NCBI RefSeq assembly: GCF_024713945.1
Contig: NC_134679.1
Span: 7,073,001-7,137,000, forward strand
Length of the DNA: 64,000 nt
DNA from: Dermatophagoides farinae
Taxonomy: Eukaryota > Arthropoda > Arachnida > Sarcoptiformes > Pyroglyphidae
Direction: 5' to 3'
In this document: one piece after another, positions 1-13,366 of the stretch
Position numbering within the stretch: the stretch's first letter is position 1
Layout of the letters: every line of letters starts with the position of its first letter
Translations under genes and position numbers: made by a program
The notes under the pieces: model-generated
Told to the model about the DNA's origin: nothing
Databases searched by the model: none
The model's input: the letters and a program-made list of their open reading frames with translations, nothing else

Positions 1-3000
1 CAAATTGAATGAATGGCCATTTTTTGGCTTCATTATATGTTTTTTTCCACCAAGCTTTATTTATGCCGGAATGGATGTAGATTTTTAAATGGAATCTAAA
101 TGGGATTTCTGTACGTTCAATGTGGTTCATCATCATCAGAATAATCATTTGTCAACATGTAATAAATGGGCCATTTTCCGTTATTTTATATCCTAATAGA
201 CAATGATGATGATGATTTGAAATTCGATTCATCAATAAAAAACGATTACTATTCTTGTAAAAAAAAACATCTAGGGAAAAAGACATTACATTCAAAGATA
301 GAAATAGCTATTTGGAACAAAAAATTAAGGTAGCTTCACGATTCTTGACAAGTTGCCGTTGTTGTTGTTGCAGTTCCATTTGATTAAAGATTGGATCATA
401 AATGGATTTCGTAACCATATATTCTCTCTTGACTATTTTTTATAAAAACTAGTAGATAACGGACCGGAATTGCAATGTTGTCGAAATGTTGAATGATGGC
501 AAAAAATGCTACCTGAAAAAGTATGGCTAAATCGCGTGACCTCTTTTTGAAAGCGCACAGCACTTTATAATAAAAATTCTTCTTCTGGATTGGTGGATTG
601 AATCCATTCATTATTGGCAATGTCGATGATGATTCTAGAATTTTAGGCGGATTTCCTTTTTTAATACTCATTTTTTTGGTGTGAAAATCGATTGGAAAAT
701 TCTAGAAATGCCTATTTTGTTGTTTATTTGGATCCATGATGTCCACTATCATTCTACTATTCGAATCATATTAATGTGATAAAGATTCGTCTTAATTGAA
801 TTGCATCGAAATATATCTGATAAACAGCAACAAAGACCATAATACAGGCAACCAATTCAATCAGAATAAAACAAGGAAAAATTAATATCCACAATCAATG
901 AAGCAATAATTTTTTTTTTGTATATGCTTCATTGGCCACCACCACCACTACTGAAAAATGGCTATTTAAATTATGTCGAAATGTACGAATGGACCCATAC
1001 TCTAATTATCTTACCAATAACAATACCGAACAACCAGAACAATAACAACAACACCAAACCCACCATGCATATATCGATTCATTCAACCATATTAAAACCC
1101 ACACACATGGAAAGCGAAAATGCAACAACAAAAAAAAAAATATTAGCTTGATTTTTTGGATGAATGGATGGATGGATGAAAAAAAATCTCTGATCTGTAT
1201 CCAAATCAAATAGATAAATGGATCGAATGGATAGAGCCAGCTGAAAAATAAAAAAACAGATCAGCCAATGTTTTTTTGGTCACAAAATGTAGCCTAACTA
1301 TCATTATCATCATCATCATAATCATCTGCTACTGTTTCGATTTTTATTTCTGTTGATCCTCGACATTTATTATTTTCAAATTGTTATTAAATTGTCATGG
1401 CTAAAATATGGACAAAATTATTATTTTTTTTTTGGTTTTATTTTGTCATTCGTTTATGGTAGGGAGAAAATCCATCGATCCATTATGACTTGTCAAAACA
1501 ACATTGACAATGATGATGATGAGGGCATGATGAAATGAATCCATCACCGAACCTAAACTTAAACACAAAAGAACAGTGTACGTTTTTTCTCTCACTGGAT
1601 TTGGAAATGATTTCGTTTTTGACAAAAATATAATTAAGTGAAATGAATTCTTTTTTCGGGTACTTTATTATGAAAAGCATTAGAATAGAATATTGCCAAT
1701 ATATCTTATGCATAACCAAGACAAAATTGTCACTCAAACTTAAGATATCATGATCATAGCATTCAGGAAATTAGAATATGGTGATTAGCGTGTTGCACAT
1801 ACATAACACGAATTAATTATTGTATATTTCACCTTCAAACAGAATTTTTTTTCTTTTGTTTCGACAAAATAGTTTGGCAATAGATGAGAAAAACATTTGA
1901 AAGAATGATTCCTGGGAATTATGAAAATTGAATATTATTGAATTTCAAGTCAGTCATGTGGTTTCTTCATTTGCATTTTTCCAGTCTTTTTTTTACCAAA
2001 CACAAGAAATGCCTGTCTATCATTGTCATTATTTGGGCCATGATATTTTCTCTTAATTATTCACAGCAATAATAATAATGATGATGATGATGATAATGAA
2101 TATTATTATGAAGATTGGTGGTGATGAAATTATTGATATTTTTCTACCAATTCCATATCATTCTCTATAGGATTCTCTTTATGCTTGTGCATTGTACAAT
2201 ATAAGTGCTTTGAATTATAACCAAAGAGAAAAAACGGAGAGATTCAATAAATTTTTTTCCTAAAAACTCCAATCATACAATCGATGACAATTTCTGAATT
2301 GATCCATTCATTATTACTATGACTATTGCTGTTGTTTAATAACAAAAACAGCTAGCTTAATTTTGATGATTAAATTCACACAGTTTGCATTTTTTCTGGT
2401 TTTCAGCGCTTTTTTTTGTTTTTGTTTTTGTTTTGTTTCAATCCACTTGTAAAGCGATGAATATACAATAAAAAACGCTTACGATTGCCATACATTCATT
2501 AAATGATGATCGACGAGTTGATCATAATAATCATATGGAATCATTACTGTTTTCCTTGTTTTCCACTTTGCAAAGCGGTATTTTATTTAGATTCACTACG
2601 TATTCTGGCCCTTAAGGCTATGATTATTACTATTGTCAACAGCAACATTCAGCTATATCGTATACGATTCTGAGTTTTTTTTTGCAATTCTGAACGCGTG
2701 TATGCATGTTTTTTTCTTTGCTACACCACGAGTAATGATGTCGATGTCGATGTCGATGATGATAATGATGATGACAGCAGAAGAATGAGAATAAAAAGAA
2801 AAAACCTCAAAAATTCAATTGATTTAAATTGATTAATATATAGAAACAACATACTGTGTGTGGAGGAACAAGGACAAATATTTGATTGAATGGAACAAAG
2901 ATAAAAAACCGAGCAATTTTTTTTTGGCTGTTCGGATTGTTATTTGTGGCCATTTGAATGGTGTTTTGTTATTTTTTCTGGTTCTATTCATGGCCTACGG

Positions 3001-3247
3001 TCATAATGTTTGACAAAAAAAATAGCAAAAAAAAATGAGCAAAAATTTTGTTTGTTCATCTATCCAAGATCTAACCAATGCTACTATTTCCACTATAGTT
3101 GGAAAATAAACCAACAATTCAGGTCATGAATCGTTCGTTGACAACGACAGAGAATTCTCAGATTCTGATAGTTTGAAACACGGATTCATCAAATAAAAAA
3201 AAATTCTGGCTAACATTCGTCCAATTCGGGTAAATCCCTCCCACAAA

Positions 3248-3268
3248 ACACACACACACACACACACA
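3248..3268. repeat. (CA)n microsatellite
   Basis: An uninterrupted CA dinucleotide tract of about 10 units in non-coding sequence. Similar CA/GT tracts occur near 6308-6328, 9632-9656, 12159-12179 and 53134-53156. Confidence 0.9.
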
Positions 3269-4084
3269 TAAATGGTGATCGTTCAATCGAACAAGTTTAA
3301 TTAGAATATAACCATAGAGAGAGGAAAAAAAATTTGCCAAAGGAAAAAAATCCTCTTATTCACACATCATCGTGATCATGGATCAAATGATTGTTTCTGG
3401 ATCAAAAAAAAAAAAAAAAATAAAATAAAAGACTTGCATCAATTGATTTTTTATTCTCCAACATTTTGTTGTTCGATTGGATGGGAATTTTTCTCTCCTT
3501 TTTTGAAATGCTTTTTAATTCTGACTTGCTTGAAAAAAACAATATCAAATTATTATTGAACACTGATGATGATAACAATTTCATCATCATCCAAATATAT
3601 TAGAAAAGAACTTTTTCGCCCTGAAGGATTTGCTTGTTCCAATATCTTGATATAATGATGATTTGTTGATAATTGTAATTAAATTTCAAATATCTTGAGA
3701 ACACTGCAGATGAAAACTTGAAAAAACCTAAATCGAGCTATCGATTATAACCATATTACTAATAGGATCAAATTGCATTTTGACTATCAATGATTTTTTC
3801 TTATCCAGCAAAGAAATTTTGCTGTTGCTGATAATTTCAACTTTTTTCGAGACAAACCATATTGTTGTAGTCGTCGTTTTGGATCCATTGAAGATAGTAT
3901 CGATTGTATTCATCATCATTTGTGACACACAAACACAGTGTCAACAATCGACATGGACAATCGTGAATAGTGTTAATAGCTCTGTCATCACACTAACAAT
4001 AACAATTATTACAATCATCGACAGCGAATTTTATGATTACAATTTTAATGGGCGTGTTTTTCTCGTTCCATCTTTATCGCTCTG

Positions 4085-4086
<2 letters not shown>

Positions 4087-4131
<45 letters not shown>
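4087..4131. repeat. (TC)n microsatellite, about 45 bp
   Basis: A perfect TC/GA tract of about 22 units, one of the longest pure dinucleotide tracts in the window. GA/CT tracts can bind GAGA-type factors in arthropods, but nothing here shows that function. Confidence 0.95.
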
Positions 4132-4137
<6 letters not shown>

Positions 4138-7100
4138 TTCTTTACACCCATAATGAATCATCGTTGTTGTTATTACATACATAGTGTTAAGTGTAATGTG
4201 ATCTTGTTTACGTGACTGTTACGCCCATTGGTATCTTTTTAACGCTGCGGTGAGAATGGAAAAAAAAGAAAATTCATTGAATTCATTTCGTCAAAATTGT
4301 GTCCTGTTTGTGATTGTTTTTTTCGTTCTACTATCGGGCGCCATTTGGAAGTGATTTTATCGTTTAAATTATTCGCAGTTTGATACAGAAATCAAATTGA
4401 ACAGACCACAGTGAAACAATCATTACTTTTTTTGTGTTTTGATGGGCGGATTTGGCTTTGCAAAACATGGCCATGGAACTCAATTAAACAGATTGTTTCA
4501 ATTCATTTTCTTTCCTTTTTTTTATTGTAACAATGATTTATGTATACAACAATCGTTGTGTTTAGGGCGTATTTCGAGCTATTCTTGATTATTTCAATTC
4601 AAACTGGTTAGTGGTAAAGTCTGAGGTTTTCATTTTCTCTTTTTTTCACGTGATTTTATTTTCACAATCTAATGGAAAAACAAATTCTGTCGTTAGTTGA
4701 TGATGATGATCATTATTATTTTGTAATCACAATCATGGCTATTGTGTGACAACTTCATTAACACCCGTACATACACAACAAAAAGAAAGATAAATGTGCA
4801 AATATATCCTACAAATCATTGTTTTGAATGAACAAAAGTGAATGAAAAGAAAGAAAGAAAAAGAGAATCTCGATCGGTCATTGTGTTTGAATCGGACAAC
4901 CAATGTTTGGCCCTAATCACAATCTCAATTTATATTCCGTGTTCAATTTCATGATATATGTGGTGCAGGATTTGATTGCATCTATATTTTTTTTTATTTC
5001 TTGTTCTTCATATAAATACGGTTGCCACGAGACAAACGAATAAACATACAATCCGAATTACGGATTTTTTTCTGGTTTGATACACAATCCTACATGCAAA
5101 AAATGACCATCATCATCATAATGGAACCTAATGATATGAATTTGAAATCTGCATCCAAACAAAATAAAGCAGATCGCATTATGTTTTCAGTTTTGATCTT
5201 TTTGGTTTGGTTCGGCGGTTTTTTTTCTCTTTTTCCAGTAGTGGTTTTATTCAATTTGATTTACCAGGATCAAAAACAACAAAAAGAACTGTCACTCACA
5301 CTTGAACAAACGGATTTAACCTTTTCGATTTTTAGATTTTTAGTTTGTATTCATGTAATTGTAATATTTTTTTTGTATTTTTTGAAAATTTGATGCAACT
5401 TGATTTTTTCTCCATCCATATCATATTTGAAACATTTTCATTTCATTTTTGTTGTTGTTACCCAAAGCTTGTTTTGTTACATAAACTAACAAAACAACCA
5501 CCAACATTTTCCATGGTGCTGAGCACCATCCGAAAACAAATCGGATTAAATATCGGGTTTTTTCTTTTCAATTTCTTTTGGTGAACCAACACACACACAT
5601 AGACACTCGTTCAAATAAAATGATGGATCAAATTTTTTTTCATTGTGTGTCCATTTTGTTTTTTATTTTACTTTTTTGTGATCTCGCTGGTCGCTATTAT
5701 TTTCCAGACCATTCGGTATTCATTGATGATGATCGGCTGCTCCGGTTTCATCATCATCATTATGATCAAATTAATTGGTAATATTACCACTACATCTAAA
5801 TCTACATCTATTCATTCGATACAAATGTATGAATTTTTTTTTTGAAACATTTAAATTTTGAAAAAAACAAATTCTGCAACAACAGATCAATTTTCAATAA
5901 TTTCAATTTGTTTTATGTGTGTGTAGTTTTTATTCTTGTTTCGAAATTAGATATCTGCGATTGGGAGTGAGTAAGTAGAAAAAATGAATTTTTTCATTTG
6001 AATAAATTTTTCCACAATTCAGTAGCAAATAAATGCTATATACAACTGTACTGTAGCCAAAACCAAGGGCTTGATTACTGCATTTACTTAGAGATTTGAC
6101 TACTGTTGTTTTGATAATATCGCAATGCAAATAGGCGGATAAATCCTAATAAGACGTTTTTGTTTTGGGATTTTTTTCATTTGGACTAAATATAATATAC
6201 AATTGATTTAAATTGCTTTATAATACCTGATAATGATGATGATGATAAACATAGTTTTTTCTTGCCGACACGTCAAGTCTGTATGTCGGCATTTATTTTG
6301 ACAGAACCACACACACACACACACACACGCACACATCAAATGACAATTCAAAATCATAATTGCTGAAAACATGGTCAGAACATGATAGACGGTATTAACA
6401 TCAGAAAAAAAGTGTCACCAATAAAAACTGGACTATTTTCTCGCTCTTTTTTTGATTGATTTCATAGCCATAATGTCGCCAAAAATCAATCAAAAAAAAA
6501 AAACCGAAAAACAGCGACTGTGTGAGCATCACATATTATATCCGGCGGCATTATATTTTTTTCTGTTTTCATGCAAGCCTCTAATCCCAATCAAAAGAAA
6601 TTGTTAAACAATCACCAATTATTTTGGCTACTACAATATCAAATATGAAAAAAAATTTGTCGACATCACAAATGAATGGCCTCAATGATTTATTACAGTA
6701 TTTCAGATCAGACAAAAATGAGCATTTGAATGCTAATTCATTTTTTGCTCGGATTAATCATTTATTTATTTGTTTTTTTTTTGTCGAACCAAGGTGGACG
6801 ACGCATCAACTTTATTTTGTGTATGTCGTATCCTTGGTTACCATTCATTTGAAATATCAAAAATCAAATGCATGCTTTTATTGTTTCAATGATTTCTTTG
6901 GACTACTTGTTTTCACAATATCTTGTTTGGTTGATTGTATTGTTGGTGAATGATTGGCGGAAAAATCCTTATTTAGGTTGATTATTCTGGTTTTTTCTCC
7001 TTACATTGATTGCCGCCACAATCGAAAGTCGATCTATGAAACTTGAACAAAAAAAAGAGTTGAAAACTTTTTCTCTACACCCACAAGAGTTGATTTGATG

Positions 7101-10100
7101 AACAATTCTCGAATCGAATGCAAATTCATTCCCATCAACTGTACTGTTGTTTTTGTTATTTGCCTTATTATGAAATAACACTTTAATTTGATTGAAAAAG
7201 GTACGGGTAAAAAAGAGAGAAAAACATGCTTGAAACCCCAAAAAAATGGTAATCGGTAAAAAAATCGTAATAATAATCATCATCATTATCATTAACCTGG
7301 AAAAAAGGATTCGAATCACAAATAACACGAATATCAAAAATCAAGCACAGCGTCAAGCAATGAAGAAAAATCTATTGAGTTTTTGTCGATAAAAAAATAC
7401 AAAAATCAAAAAGTTATGATCACGCAATTTTTCCGACGAGTCAATAAAGTCACACGAACCGTTTTAGAAATTCAAGTTTTTTCTGGTCGTTGAAATAATC
7501 CTGCAATAATTTGTGTATGCCTGTGTGTGATTTCTGGCCAAATGAAAATGGCGAAAATTGTAAAGAATAGTGCACAGTTTTTCATGATTATATCGTGCCT
7601 GCCATAATCATCATGACGATAATAATTATTCACGATTCTTTGGTCCTAGTTTTCGATCGATTTCAATCGGTTTTATAAACCAAAAGTTAAAATCAACTCT
7701 TTAGTCAAGCAGCATTGTGTGTCGAATTGAAAACAAAGTTGACAACGATTTTTGTGTGATCGAAATTCAATGTGACATTGTTTTTAGAGCCAAACTTGAA
7801 GGCAGAAAAAATGATCCGGAAAAAAGACAAGGCAAAAAAATTGATTTAGTAATCTAACTCTAATTACGATTTAATTTGTTTGTCTAAAGAAAATATGTCA
7901 TCATCATAGAATCAATGATTCATCGCTCAAAAACAGCTCGAATGTAGTAGTTGTCTTTTTTTTGTTGTTCTGATTGTTTAATTTGAAACATTCGTGTATA
8001 CGACGACAACCAAGTAACTTTATCATTCCATTTTAAACTCTGGCATTATTTTTAAGCAATATTTTTAGTCATTTTCATTTTCGTCGATCACGATTCATAC
8101 ATAAACTACCATTCATTGGAAAAATGAGCAGACTATCTTCCCATTTCATTCTAAAACCTCGGCATCGTGCAACAGAATTTTTTTCTTTCTTTCCACTGAA
8201 ATTATGTCTCGAAGATTTTTTGTCTTTTTGGAAATGAAATTTTTTCCAACCATATCTCGTCATTGAAGCAATAGAAAGGCAAATAATTTTGAATAAATGA
8301 AAATGATGATCAAATCATATAAAGCATATTGTTCATGCAAACAATCCACTTCCAGAGAATTTTATTTCCAGTCAATTTGTCAATTTTTTGCAAATGACTT
8401 TTTTTTGGAACCACTTTGTGTATCGTGTATGTCAATAGAGCAAAGGAAAAAGAAGAGAGAAAGCGAGAAAAAATTCGAAACCAATCAATCAGTTATGGGT
8501 TGTGTTTGCCCGATTCACATGGCGACGGCTACCAAACACTAGAAATAATAACAATCGAATCGAATCAGAATTTTCTCATTATTATTATGATGATGATAAT
8601 TCACGGACACTGATCACATTTGTTTGGGTGATGGAAAAAAACCATACGATCCAATGGATCGATATGATTTTCTTGTTTCATTGTTTCATCATTATCTAAT
8701 GACATTTTTTTTCACTGATTCTCATTCTCATTATATTTATCATCATCAGTTATTGGTCGATTTCTAATTGCATTCGTCGATATTCATAGATAGAATGGAA
8801 AACTAAATTGGCCAAAAATTGCTTTTCGATTGCCAATGCAATTTTTCTTAAATGATGAATTCTCATTAATGAATGCATTGATGATTGAGTTAATAAAACC
8901 CGTTCATGGGGGATGAATTTGTTTGAAATGTGAACCAATTGGAGTTTTATTATTATATCACCGATTCTATATCTATTTTTCTATTTTCATATGTTATTGT
9001 AGCGAATTGTGGCCAAACGCACATATAGACAACATGAACATATGGCATTATTCTTCCATGTATGTATGTATGTGTGTGTGTTCATTCACAAGAGATTTTT
9101 TTCTCATCAACACCACTCCCCTCTATTATTAGTTGATCGTCATTTTCAAAGATTTTTTCTTGTCACCACCAAATCATTCACCGAGACAGTGACAATCTTG
9201 GGACAATTTGCACTTGTTTTGATTTCGATTTGGTGTGACACTTTTTTTACGTTGTTGTTGTCGTTAGGAAACAATTGTGTTTGATGATTTGGTTTAGTTC
9301 TGGTTCAATTCTAGACTGGATAATACAATCAGGCAGATAGGAGAGAGAACAAAAACTTTTCGTAATTTGATTCAATATTAATGGAAATCGATCCACATAT
9401 AAAACCCGCAAGCGGTTCATGTAGTTGATGTATATAATGTATTCATCCTCATAAAAGAATCACACATGGAAAAGGCAGAAAAAGGGAGCAAACTAGCAAG
9501 CGAGAGAAAAACCAATCATCAATCGAACAAAAAGAACAATAAATGACAACATGCGATATAATTCACACAATCTCAACTTGGACGAGGATTCATTCAAAAA
9601 ATGATTTGGAAAGAAGAAAAACCACAATTCTCTGTGTGTGTGTGTGTGTGTGTGTGATTATCATCAACGAAATCCTGGTTCATGAAACTTTGTTTTCCAA
9701 TTACCACTGCAATCATTATGTTTACGGAAAAGAATCAAAGATTGACGTTTTTACGGAAAAACTTTTTCTTTTCTTTGCCGCCCAAATGACCACAAACATA
9801 GGAAAAGAATATTTCTTTTCTTTTCTTTTGTTTGCATGTCATCAGTAATATCAATGATGATCAACATTTTGGAAATCTTCATAATCTCTTTATGCTCACA
9901 CACGCTTACGCATAGAGGATTAGTTATTTATATACACATTGCATCAGTAAACTTTTATTTTCAATCCAAACTTGCATTCCCGTTTATTGATTAATGATGA
10001 TATTGTTAATCGAATGGATCACAGCCATATTCATCATCATCAATAAATTATTATTTTTTTTATTGAATATAGGAATCCAACTAATAATAATAATATCTAT

Positions 10101-12643
10101 ATTTCTGTATATTATATTTATAGTTATACTTATAATGATTGGTTTATTGTTGTAATTTATTTATTGTTTATTGGTCTTTGGTTTTATAGTCAAACATTGA
10201 ACATTATTATTAGATTAGATTTAGGTTTAGATTAAATTCTTTGAATGGAATTTTTCTCAGATAGATTAAGACAGTTTTTTTCTGCATCATCATCATCATC
10301 ATTGGCTGTCAATGTCAGCGAAAAAAAACTAAATCATTCATTTCTGGATTTTGTTTGTTGTTATTGCTCTAATTATTATGATCCTCTTGTTTTTTGTTTT
10401 GTTTTATTTCATCTAATTTTGCTTTCATTGTCATATTTTGATAACCTAGACTTTATTGAGTTTCATTTCATTTTTTTGAGGTCAAATGGCCAAATATGGT
10501 GATTGTAATATTTTGTACGCACAAGTTATATTTGTTGTTCATTTATTATGATCAATGAACCTGGATTTTCTTTCTTGATATTTGTATTTTTTTTTACTGT
10601 TCCATCGATTGTCGTTGTTGCAGTTTGAATGCTAGACATACATATGAACTTTTTTTATGATTACGGGGTCCTTCTCTTTTTGTTCATCTCTTGAGACTTT
10701 TTTTCAGAGTTTTTCTCGCGCGCACAAACACCAGCTGGCTAGCGAAGCTATACATCCCCATATTTGTGTGTTATCAAATTCTTTCAAACAAACAAACAAA
10801 TAGCTTTTAATTTGATTCGAATTTTTTTTGCATTTGCAAAATAATACCGCTTATCTCTCTTTCTCTCTCTTAGGGGTCAATATAACAGCAGTATATACAG
10901 TAAGGTTTTTCGGAATGATAAATCGTAAAAGGATTTGACTTTGATTCTATGTCTATGTGTCTATCACTATTTTTATGGAACAATAAGTTCGCGTGCTAGT
11001 CTCGTGTGTGCCGCCTTCTTTGTTATTACGGTAATGGTATCATCATCATCATCATCATTCATAACGGTGATGATGGCCCCGGCACACAAATTAATGTCGA
11101 CCCATGTAGTAGTATTGATTTATTCCGAATGTTTTTACAATTGACCACATCAACCATATGCTGTTCATTGATTGCATCATTCATTCATTGATTCAAAGTT
11201 TTTCTTCATTATTTGTGTTGTACATTTATCTCACTTGAGGTGAGATGAGGCCACGTGGCAAGAATGTGATTAAAATTTGAATTAGAATTGTTTTTTTTTT
11301 TTTTTTTTTAGTCAAATCTCTTCATCTCATTATATCTGGCACCAGGCACAGCTAAATGACAATTATGGTTTGAATCATTGTTGTGGAACCTCACCGCTAT
11401 CTACCTGCCTGTCTGTCTTTCTTGTTATCTGTAGGTAAAAAATTGTCATCAGCAATGTTCATTCGACCGTTACATCATCATTAGTTTCTAGTGTTCTTGC
11501 ACGTGTTCCTCTATGTATGAATGAATGGATGGAGGGCAATAATCCTTTGGCTTGTACCACATGGTGTAATGATACGAAATGAATGTAAAATGATCATGAA
11601 TCATGAAACATCTGCATCATAAAGTCTTCAATCATCATCATCATAATGATGATTATTCGAGATTCTTGAATAAAATTTTAACGCATAGTTAATCATACGT
11701 GTAATACGTATTTTGTTCATACATGTTTACAATCGCCAATTGCCAAACATATATTAATCTATAATCTATAATCTATATATATGCTTTTTCACTAAATCAT
11801 TCAGGTCAATCGATTGAAAACCAATAATGAGTGGTATAATCATAACATCGTTCTTCATCGTTTTTAAACAACAAGACACAAATATGTCTCAAACAATAAT
11901 GTTATATTACGAATGTCTAATGAATCCAGCATGAATGAATCAAATCTTTACCAATCAATCATCGATTGCAATCAAACAAAATCGAAAATGATTTTGAATC
12001 ATCTTTTCATCCTTTTCATCGATTCATCGATAATATAGAGAAATATTCATCTCAGAAACTTTCTTTGGATAAAACTTGACGTAACTGTAATTGTATCCAG
12101 ATAACAACTGTATCATATTTGTGATGGTAAGTGATTCAATGTTCCGTTATTACTTATTCACACACACACACACACACACGAATTCTGTTTCAAAAAATAT
12201 ACACGCGCGTGTGTATCAAGTCAAGTGTGTTTTGCCATGTTTTGTTCATCACATCACATATATAACTGCCAATTGTATTTTACTTACACACGCGTCATAG
12301 ATGATGATGATAAATAATGGAATACTGTAAAGACGAAAAAACCATGGGCGGATCTTCACCAAATAACTATTATTTATTATTCAAAATAGGCCACACCTAA
12401 CTGGTGTGTATTAATCTTTTTATTTCATGTTTATTGTCTAGATTTACGTATTTTACTTATACATATTTCATTGTTATTGCTTGCTTCTTCCTCTTTTTTT
12501 TCAGAAAATGATACAGTTATAATAAAAATAAGGCCAATATATATGAGTGTGATACACATCTTTTTTGTGGATTCTGAAATTGGCAAAAAAATATGATTCT
12601 CACCAACCATTTACATATATACACAAACCCAGATGTTCATATC

Positions 12644-12676
12644 ATGTATGTGTATGTATGTATGTATGTATGTATG
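12644..12676. repeat. (GTAT)n tetranucleotide repeat
   Basis: Repeated TATG/GTAT units in non-coding sequence about 700 bp upstream of the senseless start codon. There is no sign of function. Confidence 0.85.
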
Positions 12677-13301
12677 CCGGGTGTGTTTCTCATGATGATG
12701 TTGATGATGACCGAAAATGATTCAAAAAACTCTTGATTCTTCGTTTGGCTCTGGTTTTGGTTTGGATCCTATCTTTTTTCTGTATCGACGTATGTGATTC
12801 ACACTTGCTAACCGCTCTCTCTTGTTTGTGATTCAAAGTGTGATTCTTCACTATTCAGTATCATCATCACCATTGTGTAATAACAACAACACTATGAATG
12901 TCTTTCATGTTTTTTTTTATTTTCTCTCTATCTCTCTTACACACATACACACACGCAAACAGTTTCTTGACTACTACGATTTTTCCTATCATTCATCTTT
13001 ATACTTTTCATTCTCTATATTCTTGAATTCTCTATAATGTATTATCGAAACAACCAAAAAGCAAAGCGAAATGAATTCAAATTCCAGCCAAATTCATTCT
13101 GTAATGATTGTCGTCATTACCCACAACCATCATCATCATCGTCATGATCATCGGCATTTTATAATGATATAAACATTGTTCATTCCTTGGCATAACCGAT
13201 TTAGTATTTGTCGTTGTCGGCTGTGTTAATGCGTGTGTGGTTGATGTTCTTGATACTTTTCTTTGATTTTGTGTTAAAAATTGTTTTGTTCTGCGGAAAT
13301 T

Positions 13302-13307
13302 TATAAA
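13302..13307 (+). promoter_or_regulatory. Possible TATA box of senseless
   Basis: TATAAA lies 60 bp before the first in-frame ATG of the senseless candidate first exon. The spacing would allow a short 5' leader. Such hexamers are common by chance in AT-rich DNA, so this is only a candidate. Confidence 0.3.
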
Positions 13308-13366
13308 GATTTTCTATTCTATCTGATTATAACGATGATAAATTTTTTTCATAACATTAAAATGAA

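Larger units (their letters stand above)
1..13366. other. Gene-poor region upstream of senseless
   Basis: I see no supportable gene in this stretch. Open frames are short (about 120 codons or fewer), mostly start at TTG or CTG, and are rich in Phe, Ile, His and Asp from T-runs and ATC/ATG repeats, as expected by chance in AT-rich DNA. There is no recognisable protein family, tRNA or rRNA. Simple repeats include CA tracts near 3248, 6308 and 12159, a long CT tract at 4087-4131, a GT tract near 9632 and a GTAT tract near 12644. Its place before a developmental transcription factor suggests cis-regulatory DNA; this is inference. Confidence 0.6.

Noticed and set aside
3780-4215. Plus-strand frames of 60-101 codons ending in Leu-Ser runs.
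   Set aside because: They are produced by AT-rich sequence and the CT tract; no ATG context or homology.
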